Shown here piece after piece: positions 1-6,411 of a stretch of 20,965 nucleotides of DNA. The stretch comes from JAVVVD01 sp964642795 (GTDB lineage Bacteria > Bacillota > Clostridia > Christensenellales > CAG-138). The notes below the pieces were generated by a model. It was not told where the DNA came from. It did no database searches and worked only from the letters and a program-made list of their open reading frames with translations. The position numbers and the translations under genes are program-made. Within the stretch, counting starts at the first letter, position 1; the number at the start of each line of letters is the position of its first letter. The stretch is taken from NCBI GenBank assembly GCA_964642795.1, contig CAZXRQ010000034.1, positions 1 to 20,965 on the forward strand, read 5' to 3'.

Positions 1-249
1 AGCAGGGTCCGCGCTTTAGTAGCTTCATAAATCCCGCCCGGCTCAAAGCTTTGCCGGGTTGGTTCCCCGCATTAATGACGCCCGTATCCGGTGCCGCGGG
101 AAGCCCCGGGCGGACGCGCTGCTAGTTAAGCAGCGATAGCAAGTTCGTTATTGCCAGTTAATTATCATTTTTCCCGATTTTAGCGAAGCTCGGGGCTTCG
201 GCTCGCTTATCCGGTCTCCACGATCCCCGTCGAAACCATGTACGCGCCC
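1..249 (-). ncRNA. ssrA: tmRNA (transfer-messenger RNA), 3' end outside the window
   Basis: Read on the minus strand, the RNA begins near 249 with GGGCGCGTACATGG followed by the highly conserved TTTCGACGGGG of the tRNA-like 5' end (around 225-240). A tag reading frame lies at 126-155, followed by GC-rich pseudoknot sequence down to base 1. The acceptor-stem partner, T arm and CCA end are missing, so the gene is cut by the window edge. tmRNA with SmpB releases ribosomes stalled on broken mRNAs and tags the product for proteolysis. It lies 81 bases downstream of smpB on the same strand. The exact mature 5' end is inferred from alignment to the family, since RNase P processing cannot be seen. 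Confidence 0.93.
126..155 (-). other. tmRNA proteolysis-tag reading frame (G-N-N-E-L-A-I-A-A)
   Basis: On the minus strand the codons GGC AAT AAC GAA CTT GCT ATC GCT GCT are followed by TAA at 126-128. The resulting tag GNNELAIAA ends in the small hydrophobic A-A typical of ssrA tags, which ClpXP-type proteases recognise. It is preceded by TTAACT, similar to the A/U-rich context ahead of known resume codons. The first codon would be GGC (Gly) rather than the more common GCA or GCU (Ala). The resume codon is inferred by analogy, but the reading frame is fixed by the stop codon and the LA-x-AA ending. Confidence 0.8.
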
Positions 250-277
250 AATAAGGTTTTGCTTGCTATCTATTTTT

Positions 278-286
278 ATTATAGCA
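278..286 (-). promoter_or_regulatory. Extended -10 promoter for ssrA
   Basis: On the minus strand TGCTATAAT is a perfect extended -10 (TGnTATAAT) located 29 bases upstream of the apparent mature tmRNA 5' end. No convincing -35 hexamer sits at the expected distance (ATGATT at 301-306), which fits extended -10 promoters. It would give tmRNA its own transcription, independent of rnr-smpB, with a short 5' leader for RNase P to remove. Confidence 0.6.
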
Positions 287-330
287 TATGCGCAGGATAA
301 AATCATGGCACAAATGCAAATTAATACCGG

Positions 331-798
331 TCAATTGTTATAGTCCTTAAAGCGGCGCTCGATATCGCGTTTGGCGTCGCGCTCGGCGATATCGTGCCGC
401 TTATCATACAGCTTCTTTCCTTTGGCAATAGCCAGCTCCAGCTTAACGCGGCCGTCCTTAAGGTACAGGCTAAGCGGGATAAGGCTGTAGCCGTCCACCT
501 GCTGGGCGGCCTGCAGCTTGCGTATCTCGTATTTATGCAGAAGCAGCTTGCGGTTCCGGAAAGGGTCACGGTTGAAGGTGTTGCCCTGTTCATAAGGGCT
601 AATATGCATACCAATAACGAACACCTCGCCATTTTTTACCTGAGCATAGCAGTCCTTCAAATTTACGCGGCCACCGCGTATGCTCTTTACCTCGGTGCCT
701 ACGAGCGCTATACCGCACTCAAAGGTATCCTCGATAAAATACTCATGCCGTGCCTTTCGGTTCTGCGCTATGGGCTTTACGCCCTTTTTTACCGGCAT
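331..798 (-). CDS. smpB: SsrA-binding protein SmpB
   Basis: This 155-residue protein has the usual SmpB length. It shows the family core A-Q-N-R-K-A-R-H-E-Y-F-I-E near the N-terminus, then G-T-E-V-K-S-I-R-G-G-R-V-N-L-K-D, and a basic C-terminal tail containing K-K-L-Y-D-K-R. That tail enters the empty mRNA channel of stalled ribosomes. SmpB binds tmRNA and delivers it to the ribosome. The ATG is preceded by AGGGGG nine bases upstream. The first 56 bases overlap the end of rnr in a different frame, and ssrA lies just downstream. Translation is therefore probably coupled to rnr. Confidence 0.97.
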   Translation of the reverse strand: MPVKKGVKPIAQNRKARHEYFIEDTFECGIALVGTEVKSIRGGRVNLKDCYAQVKNGEVFVIGMHISPYEQGNTFNRDPFRNRKLLLHKYEIRKLQAAQQVDGYSLIPLSLYLKDGRVKLELAIAKGKKLYDKRHDIAERDAKRDIERRFKDYNN

Positions 799-3052
799 TG
801 GCTGTTACCCCCTGTTTTGCATCATTTTGATTATAGCCCTGTTCGGCGCGCTTTTCAACGTGCTTGCCGGGCTTTGTGCCGCCGTTTTTGCCGGAGGCCT
901 TATTTGATCTGGGCTGCTTCTTGCACTCCGTGCGCTTCGACGCGTCGGGTTCGCCCTTTGAACGGTACAGTTCAAAATCTATGTTGGCGTTTTCCATATC
1001 CACGCCCACAACCTTTATGCGTACTTCGTCGCCGAGCCTGAACACCCGACCCGTCGCCTTCCCCACAAAGCGAAAGCCCTTCTCGTCGCAGGTATAGAAG
1101 TCGTCGTTAACGGAGGATATACGCACCAGACCCTCCACTGTGTTGCTCAGCTGTACGAAAAAACCGTAAGGTATCACCCCCGAGATCAAACCGGTCTCCA
1201 CACTGCCTATGCGGGAGTGCATATATTCGCACTTTTTCATATCATCCACCGCCCGTTCGGCCTCAGTAGCCACCTGCTCGCGCTCGGAGCAATGGCGCGC
1301 AAGCTCCGCGAGCTTTGCATTCCAGTCCTCCTTGCACGCTGCGATAAGCTCGCCGTGCAGCATCTGCTTGAGCAGCCTGTGCACTATCAAATCCGGATAA
1401 CGCCGTATCGGCGACGTAAAGTGGCAGTAATGCTCCGCCGCAAGCCCGAAGTGGCCCAGTCCCTGCTCGCAGTAGCGCGCGCGTTTGAGTGAGCGCAGCG
1501 TCACCCGGCTTATCACGTTTTCCTCCTTTGCGCCCTTGCAGGCAATAAGCACCTTCTGCAATGCGGCGGGCTTGATGTTGTTTATGTTTTTTATGCCATA
1601 GCCTACCGTCGCAAGGAACGTGTTCAGTTCCATTAGCTTATCCTTGGACGGGCTCTCGTGCACACGGTACAAAAACGGCAGCTCCATATCCTGCGCATGT
1701 TTGGCAACGGTCTCGTTGGCGATGAGCATAAACTCCTCTATCATACGATTAGCCGCGCCGCGCTCATATACCGAAACACTTATGGGCTTGCCGGTCTCAT
1801 CCACCTCTATCCGCGCCTCGTCAAGGTCAAAGTCGATACTGCCGCGCTTTACCCTTGCTGCGTTGAGCCGTTCCGCAAGCGCGCGCATATCTCCCAGCAT
1901 ATCCGTTATGTCCGCATATTTTGCCGAAAGCGCTTCGTCGCCCGCAAAAATGGCATTCACGTCATCGTAGGTCATGCGGTGGGCTGTGCGTATCGCACTT
2001 TCAACTATGCGGTGGCGTATCACGCGTCCTGCCGCATCCAGCTCCATCATACAGGATAGCGTCAGCTTGTCCTCGCCCGCGTTAAGCGAGCATACACCGT
2101 TGCTTATATCCGGCGGCAGCATGGGCAGCACCCTGTCCGGAAAGTATACGCTGGTACCGCGCAGGTACGCTTCGCGATCCAGCGCACTGTCCGGCGCCAC
2201 GTATTCGCTTACGTCCGCGATATGTACGCCCAGCAGACAGTTTCCGTTTTTGAGCTTGATGCAGGATACCGCGTCGTCAAGATCCTTCGCGTCCGCACCG
2301 TCTATGGTTATTGCCGTTATACCCCGCATGTCCTCGCGCAGTGCTATCGCGTCCGCGTCAACGGGCTTATTAAGCGTATGCGCAAGCTTCAGCGCAGGCT
2401 TGGTAAACGTATCCGGCAGTTCCAGCCGGCGTATTACAGAGAGTATGTCGCAGCCCGCGTCCTGCGCGCTGCCCAGCACCTCCACCACGCGGCCGGTAAG
2501 CGGCCTGCGCCCGTCCGGATAGTCCAGTATTTTGGTCACTACCTTGTCGCCGGTCTTGGCAGCGGCGGCGTCCTCGCGGCGTACCAGCACATCCATGTAT
2601 TGCTTTGGATCGTCCGGCACCACATAGCCGCCTGCGCCGTTGCCCTCAAACACACCCACGATCTTATTCTGTGCGCGCAGAGCAATAAGCGTGACCTCCG
2701 CTTCGGCGTTTCCGCCCCGGCTCACCTTATCCGTTTCCCGCACCCACACCATATCGCCGTGCATTGCTCCGTGCATTGCGTCCGCGGGTATAAACAGATC
2801 GTTTCCGCCCTGCTCGGGCAGGAAAAAAGCAAAGCCGCGCGGGTTGCCCTGGATGCGTCCGTATGTAAGCCCGGTTTGCTCCGGCAGCGCCAGCTTGCGC
2901 TTGCGCGTAAGCAGCAGTCTTCCATCCGCCAGCATGCGTGCTATCGCGTCCGCAGCGGCGTCGCGCTGATCCCCGTCGAATATGCTTATGAGCGTGTCCG
3001 GCTCAAGGGGCTTACCCTCGCGCCTAAGCGCCTCTATAAGTTTGGTTTCCAT
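743..3052 (-). CDS. rnr: Ribonuclease R (3'-5' exoribonuclease, RNB family)
   Basis: The 769-residue protein has the layout of RNase R: N-terminal winged-helix and cold-shock-type domains, a central RNB catalytic domain, a C-terminal S1 domain (around residues 625-705, G-L-I-S-G-V-I-P-Y-G-F-F-V) and a long lysine-rich tail. The RNB active site is visible in D-G-A-D-A-K-D-L-D-D-A-V followed by G-V-H-I-A-D-V-S-E-Y-V, which carries the Mg-binding aspartates. RNase R degrades structured RNA and, with tmRNA-SmpB, the defective mRNA on rescued ribosomes. The start METK at 3052 is chosen because GAGGAG lies about five bases upstream; an upstream in-frame ATG (3085) has no such site. The last 17 codons lie inside smpB. 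Confidence 0.97.
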   Translation of the reverse strand: METKLIEALRREGKPLEPDTLISIFDGDQRDAAADAIARMLADGRLLLTRKRKLALPEQTGLTYGRIQGNPRGFAFFLPEQGGNDLFIPADAMHGAMHGDMVWVRETDKVSRGGNAEAEVTLIALRAQNKIVGVFEGNGAGGYVVPDDPKQYMDVLVRREDAAAAKTGDKVVTKILDYPDGRRPLTGRVVEVLGSAQDAGCDILSVIRRLELPDTFTKPALKLAHTLNKPVDADAIALREDMRGITAITIDGADAKDLDDAVSCIKLKNGNCLLGVHIADVSEYVAPDSALDREAYLRGTSVYFPDRVLPMLPPDISNGVCSLNAGEDKLTLSCMMELDAAGRVIRHRIVESAIRTAHRMTYDDVNAIFAGDEALSAKYADITDMLGDMRALAERLNAARVKRGSIDFDLDEARIEVDETGKPISVSVYERGAANRMIEEFMLIANETVAKHAQDMELPFLYRVHESPSKDKLMELNTFLATVGYGIKNINNIKPAALQKVLIACKGAKEENVISRVTLRSLKRARYCEQGLGHFGLAAEHYCHFTSPIRRYPDLIVHRLLKQMLHGELIAACKEDWNAKLAELARHCSEREQVATEAERAVDDMKKCEYMHSRIGSVETGLISGVIPYGFFVQLSNTVEGLVRISSVNDDFYTCDEKGFRFVGKATGRVFRLGDEVRIKVVGVDMENANIDFELYRSKGEPDASKRTECKKQPRSNKASGKNGGTKPGKHVEKRAEQGYNQNDAKQGVTANAGKKGRKAHSAEPKGTA

Positions 3053-3099
3053 AAAATCTCCTCTTTTCACATCCTTTATATGCAATCATTTTTTAATAC

Positions 3100-3134
3100 A
3101 AAAACGGTGCGCCGCAGCAGTTGCAGCGCACCGT
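3100..3134 (-). terminator. Intrinsic terminator after secG
   Basis: On the minus strand the 9-bp arms ACGGTGCGC and GCGCACCGT enclose a 13-base loop that can add a GCA/TGC pairing. They run directly into four further Ts (TTTTG). The hairpin sits 16 bases after the secG stop and 48 bases before the rnr start. It would reduce read-through into rnr and implies that rnr has some promoter of its own; the only candidate seen is a weak TTGTAT (3096-3101) / TATAAA (3075-3080) pair with 15-base spacing. Confidence 0.7.
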
Positions 3135-3149
3135 AAACCAGCTTTTCCG

Positions 3150-3389
3150 TCAGACGATAATCATCATCACTATGGCGATCACCGCCATCACCACCGCGGT
3201 AGCGATGGTTATTCTCTGGAGCTTGGCTTCCTTGCTCGCGGCCTTGCCGCGAGTGGTAAAGGACTGGGTATCGCCGCCAAAAGCGCCGCCGAGGCCGGAG
3301 CTCTTGGTCTGCTGCATCAAAACCACCACGATAAGTATCACGGCGCTTATCAGCATTATTACAGTAAGGATTATTTTCAAAACATCCAT
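3150..3389 (-). CDS. secG: Preprotein translocase subunit SecG
   Basis: This 79-residue protein has two membrane segments (about residues 3-23 and 56-78). They are joined by the SecG signature V-L-M-Q-Q-T-K-S-S-G-L-G-G-A-F-G-G and a polar T-R-G-K-A loop. SecG is the small accessory subunit of the SecYEG channel in the cytoplasmic membrane. The start MDVLK at 3389 is supported by AGGAGG (3401-3406) upstream with an 11-base gap, somewhat long. The reading frame is open upstream but runs across the promoter, so a longer protein is unlikely. The order secG, rnr, smpB, ssrA is a known Firmicute arrangement. Confidence 0.95.
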   Translation of the reverse strand: MDVLKIILTVIMLISAVILIVVVLMQQTKSSGLGGAFGGDTQSFTTRGKAASKEAKLQRITIATAVVMAVIAIVMMIIV

Positions 3390-3423
3390 CGTGTATTCAA
3401 CCTCCTGAATGACTGCAAGCGGT

Positions 3424-3452
3424 ATTATATCATGCCAATTCCCAAAGCGCAA
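3424..3452 (-). promoter_or_regulatory. Vegetative-type promoter for secG
   Basis: On the minus strand TTGCGC (3447-3452), a 17-base spacer and TATAAT (3424-3429) preceded by TG-A form a good housekeeping-sigma promoter with an extended -10. The expected start of transcription is near 3417, giving a leader of about 28 bases that contains the AGGAGG site of secG. Confidence 0.7.
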
Positions 3453-3519
3453 GGAAAATATAAGCATATTGCGTCATGTGTAAGCTTTGTGCTAAAGCGA
3501 TAATCTCCCTTTTGCCGCT

Positions 3520-4674
3520 CTATATCAACAGCCTGATAAGATATGCCGCGCCTATACCAAGATAGTTTCCCACCGCGTAGCCGAGTATGCCGCATATAAG
3601 TCCTGGCAGCACCACCTGCCGATTCTTCATGGCGTTGGCCGCGGGCACTATAAATGCCGGGCCGTAAATGCCTGCCGTGGAGGTGATCAGCACAGTGTCG
3701 CCATCCAGCCGGCACAGCTTGCCCAGCAGAATATGCAGTATTATCGTGCCGAACTGCACGGTAGCAAACAGCGCAAGGAACATGAGCGAGCCGCTGTTAA
3801 TAGCATCGAAGTCGAAGGAAAGCCCTATGCCCACGCTGAACATCAGTATTATGTACTGCCCCGCCGCAAACGAGCCCGGCGCCTCCCGCACCTTTTTTAC
3901 AAAGGACAATCCCACGCCGCAGGATGTAACCGCAAGCATTATCACCACCACATTGAGCGTGCCGGTGATAAGCAGCGCAAGTCCAGCCGCCACCGCAAGC
4001 GACGCCACGCCCAACAATACTATCGGAACGCGGCGCAGTATGCTTTTGAAGGAGAACGGTTCCTTTTCCGGCACAAAGCTCTCCTCCATATTATCGGCGA
4101 GCGCGGCATCCGCACTGTTGCCGCCCAGCTTGAAATCCCCCAAAAAGCGCCTGCACAGCCGCGGCATAAAGGATATCAGCAGCAGAAAGTATATTCCGCC
4201 CACCACCACATCCGCGGTGTTTGCAAGCACTATCTGGGTATCCGGCACCGACAGCGCCACGCCTATCGCCATAAGGTTGGGCGTGCCGCCGGTGTATAAG
4301 CCTATCATCATGCCGCTGTACTTGTACACGTCCGCTATCGTCGTGTTAAATACCAGCGCTGCGATTACCGCCATAGCGCATACCGCCGCCATCATCAGCA
4401 GGAAGGAAATAAGCATAGGCTTTGCCAGCCGCTTAACGCTCTTGAGGTCGACTGAAAACAGTATAAGCGGTATAGCAACGGGTACAAGTATCTCGGCTAT
4501 GGACATCGCAAGCGACGTATCAGTAAGCACAAGGCTAAGTATAAATCCCAGCGCATAGCACAAAAACACCGGCCCTAAGTAACCCAGCACCTTTACGCGG
4601 CTGCTTAAAAGCACCATCAGGCGCGGCCCCAGCACTATTGCCAATACTATTACAACACCGTTTACGATTTGCAT
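3520..4674 (-). CDS. DUF819 family multi-pass membrane protein
   Basis: This 384-residue protein is almost entirely hydrophobic, with around ten or more predicted membrane segments. It resembles the DUF819 (YjcL-like) family, including the stretch Y-S-G-M-M-I-G-L-Y-T-G-G-T-P-N-L-M-A-I-G and a second internal repeat-like half ending G-P-A-F-I-V-P-A-A-N-A-M-K-N-R. A hydrophilic loop rich in acidic residues (about 190-215) separates the two halves. The fold suggests a transporter of unknown substrate, and no function is established. The ATG at 4674 has GGAGG five bases upstream. It lies 38 bases after tcdA on the same strand and may be cotranscribed with it. Confidence 0.85.
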   Translation of the reverse strand: MQIVNGVVIVLAIVLGPRLMVLLSSRVKVLGYLGPVFLCYALGFILSLVLTDTSLAMSIAEILVPVAIPLILFSVDLKSVKRLAKPMLISFLLMMAAVCAMAVIAALVFNTTIADVYKYSGMMIGLYTGGTPNLMAIGVALSVPDTQIVLANTADVVVGGIYFLLLISFMPRLCRRFLGDFKLGGNSADAALADNMEESFVPEKEPFSFKSILRRVPIVLLGVASLAVAAGLALLITGTLNVVVIMLAVTSCGVGLSFVKKVREAPGSFAAGQYIILMFSVGIGLSFDFDAINSGSLMFLALFATVQFGTIILHILLGKLCRLDGDTVLITSTAGIYGPAFIVPAANAMKNRQVVLPGLICGILGYAVGNYLGIGAAYLIRLLI

Positions 4675-4712
4675 ATGCTCCTCCGAATGTGGTTATAGAA
4701 TATATACCGCGT

Positions 4713-5420
4713 TTATTCGCAGCCCACGATGTGCTTTATAGCCTCCGACGCAAGCAGCAGTCCCGCAGCCGGCGGCACAAAGGACACGCTGCCCGGCGTA
4801 CGCCGTCCCCGCGTCGCGTCAGCATTGCCAAATACCGGCGTAAGCGGAGGCTCGTCCGACCACACCACGCGCAGCGCGTCTATCCCCCGCTTTTTAAGCT
4901 CCAGGCGCATTACCCGCGCAAGCGGGCAAACCGAGGTCTGATATATATCCGATACCCGCAGTCGCGTCGCATCCAGCTTGTTTCCGGTTCCCATGCAGGA
5001 TATCACCGGCACGCCGGCAGCCTTTGCACGCTCTATCAGCAGTAGCTTGGAGCTTACGGTGTCTATTGCGTCTATTATATAGTCGCAGCCGTCCAACATT
5101 ATCTGCTCCGCCGTATCGGCGCAATAAAACAAAGGATACGCCACTAAGCGCGCATCCGGGTTTATATCCAGCACGCGTCGTATCATCGCCTCCGTTTTCA
5201 GCTGTCCCACGGTGGAGTTTAGGGCAATTATCTGCCTGTTTATGTTGGTAAGGCTCACGGTATCGTTATCCACGAGTATCAGCTTGCCCACACCCGCGCG
5301 GGCAAGCGCCTCCACGGCATAGCCGCCCACTCCTCCCATGCCAAATACGGCTACGGTCGCGCGGTTAAGCCTGTCCACTCCGCTGCCAAGCAGCATTTTT
5401 GTGCGTTCCTGCCAATCCAT
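4713..5420 (-). CDS. tcdA: tRNA threonylcarbamoyladenosine dehydratase (ThiF/E1-like)
   Basis: This 235-residue protein of the E1-like superfamily has the nucleotide-binding loop G-M-G-G-V-G-G-Y-A-V-E-A-L-A-R-A-G at about 27-43, followed by L-V-D-N-D-T-V-S-L-T-N-I-N-R-Q. The later D-A-I-D-T-V-S-S-K and S-C-M-G-T-G-N-K-L-D motifs are characteristic of TcdA/CsdL rather than of ThiF or MoeB. TcdA dehydrates t6A at position 37 of ANN-decoding tRNAs to the cyclic ct6A form, using ATP. Modification of ANN-decoding tRNAs may matter here given the heavy use of ATA codons (inference). The ATG lacks any Shine-Dalgarno site and sits eight bases after a TATAAA element. Confidence 0.9.
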   Translation of the reverse strand: MDWQERTKMLLGSGVDRLNRATVAVFGMGGVGGYAVEALARAGVGKLILVDNDTVSLTNINRQIIALNSTVGQLKTEAMIRRVLDINPDARLVAYPLFYCADTAEQIMLDGCDYIIDAIDTVSSKLLLIERAKAAGVPVISCMGTGNKLDATRLRVSDIYQTSVCPLARVMRLELKKRGIDALRVVWSDEPPLTPVFGNADATRGRRTPGSVSFVPPAAGLLLASEAIKHIVGCE

Positions 5421-5428
5421 AATATTAT

Positions 5429-5460
5429 TTTATACCAACGCAAAGCGTTTGCCAAGTCAA
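5429..5460 (-). promoter_or_regulatory. Promoter directly abutting the tcdA start (leaderless candidate)
   Basis: On the minus strand TGGTATAAA (5429-5437) is an extended -10, only eight bases before the tcdA ATG. TTGACT (5455-5460) is the best -35-like hexamer but is 20 bases away; TTGGCA is nearer at 15 bases. Transcription would begin at or within one or two bases of the ATG. The eight bases before ATG are ATAATATT, with no ribosome-binding site. Confidence 0.45.
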
Positions 5461-5705
5461 TCGCCCTTGTATTTTCTGTGCGTTGCCATACCTCCGCGAA
5501 TATGCCGTTCCTCCTTGTTTTTTTGCAGTACCTTGCGGACCGTTTTTGCTCGCTGCGGGTCGATATAGATCAACCGCTCCGTCATGTCCTTGTGTACGGT
5601 AGACTTGCTTATGCCGAACTGTGCCGCCGCCGCGCGCACGGTGGCCTCGTGCTCCATTATGTACTGCGCAACGTCGCGCACCCGCTGCTCGATATATAAA
5701 TACAT
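5457..5705 (-). CDS. spoIIID: Sporulation transcriptional regulator SpoIIID
   Basis: This 82-residue DNA-binding protein matches SpoIIID along its length. It has Y-I-E-Q-R-V-R-D-V-A-Q-Y-I at the N-terminus, a helix-turn-helix T-V-R-A-A-A-A-Q-F-G-I-S-K-S-T-V-H-K-D (about 23-41), and the C-terminal signature H-I-R-G-G-M-A-T-H-R-K-Y-K. SpoIIID acts in the mother cell, repressing and activating sigma-E genes before sigma-K takes over. The start MYLYIEQ at 5705 is chosen because it aligns with the known N-terminus and has GGGGG seven bases upstream. In-frame ATG (5711) and TTG (5723) codons lie upstream but would overlap that site. Confidence 0.95.
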   Translation of the reverse strand: MYLYIEQRVRDVAQYIMEHEATVRAAAAQFGISKSTVHKDMTERLIYIDPQRAKTVRKVLQKNKEERHIRGGMATHRKYKGD

Positions 5706-5734
5706 CCCCATACCCCCGTACAAGCTTTGGTTAT

Positions 5735-5762
5735 GCTTATGTTAGGGAAGCATGAGTTATGC
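5735..5762 (-). promoter_or_regulatory. Possible sigma-E-type promoter of spoIIID
   Basis: On the minus strand GCATAAC (5756-5762), a 14-base spacer and CATAAGC (5735-5741) resemble the mother-cell sigma-E consensus (-35 KMATAWW, -10 starting CATA). The spacing suits sigma-E, and spoIIID is a known sigma-E target in Bacillus. The second half of the -10 is a poor match, so this stays tentative. Confidence 0.35.
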
Positions 5763-5778
5763 GCCTGTATGTATTTTA

Positions 5779-6411
5779 TCAATCCACGCAAGCGGCCGCG
5801 GCGTATACCGCACCAGCGCCCGCGTCTATAAGCGTGCGCGCACACTCGGCCAGCGTACTGCCCGTTGTGCATACATCGTCAATAAGCAGTATTCGTCTGC
5901 CCGCGCACCCGCCGGAAGCGACAAACGCACCCTTTACGTTTTCCGTGCGCTGCGCCGCGCTCAGCATCGTTTGTGAAACCGTATCGTTTTTTCGATTAAG
6001 CAGCTCCGTCTCCACGGAAGCCCCCGTTGTTTCGGACAGCCGCACAGCTATCAACCCGCTTTGATTGTAGCCCCGCCGCTTTTGCCGCCCGCTGTACAGC
6101 GGCACCGGAACGATTACTTCAAAAGTCCAATCCTCCGGTATGCTTATCCCGTCCGCGAAAAACCGCGCAAGATACCTTCCGTTTTCGTATTTTAACCGAT
6201 ATACCGCCTTAACTATCGCGCCTTCATAGGCATAGCCCGCGCAAAATCCCAGCGCCGGCTCCAAAAGCGTAGTCTCCTGATACGGCGCAAGCAGTCCGGC
6301 ACACTCGCCGCACACATACTCCTGCCCGCACAGCAGCTCGCGCCCGCACAGCACGCACTTAATGCCGCACGGGTACAGCGCATCTAAAACCGTCTCCGTA
6401 ACGCGTCTCAT
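5779..6411 (-). CDS. comF: ComF family protein (phosphoribosyltransferase-like)
   Basis: The 210-residue protein begins with a cysteine cluster of ComF type (C-x4-C-x2-C, then C-x5-C-x2-C within residues 15-37), likely a zinc ribbon. It continues into a phosphoribosyltransferase domain with V-P-V-P-L, the R-R-G-Y-N-Q-S motif, and the PRPP-binding loop I-L-L-I-D-D-V-C-T-T-G-S-T. ComFC-type proteins assist natural transformation at the inner face of the membrane; the reaction is unknown. The start codon overlaps the recD2 stop (ATGA), so the two are probably translationally coupled. Pairing with a DNA helicase fits a role in DNA uptake or recombination, but this is inference. Confidence 0.92.
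   Translation of the reverse strand: MRRVTETVLDALYPCGIKCVLCGRELLCGQEYVCGECAGLLAPYQETTLLEPALGFCAGYAYEGAIVKAVYRLKYENGRYLARFFADGISIPEDWTFEVIVPVPLYSGRQKRRGYNQSGLIAVRLSETTGASVETELLNRKNDTVSQTMLSAAQRTENVKGAFVASGGCAGRRILLIDDVCTTGSTLAECARTLIDAGAGAVYAAAACVD

Noticed and set aside
2222..3136. Long plus-strand frames opposite rnr, recD2, metA and the GH2 gene
   Set aside because: They are shadows of GC-rich coding genes on the other strand. They lack ribosome-binding sites and have arginine/histidine-rich composition without domains.
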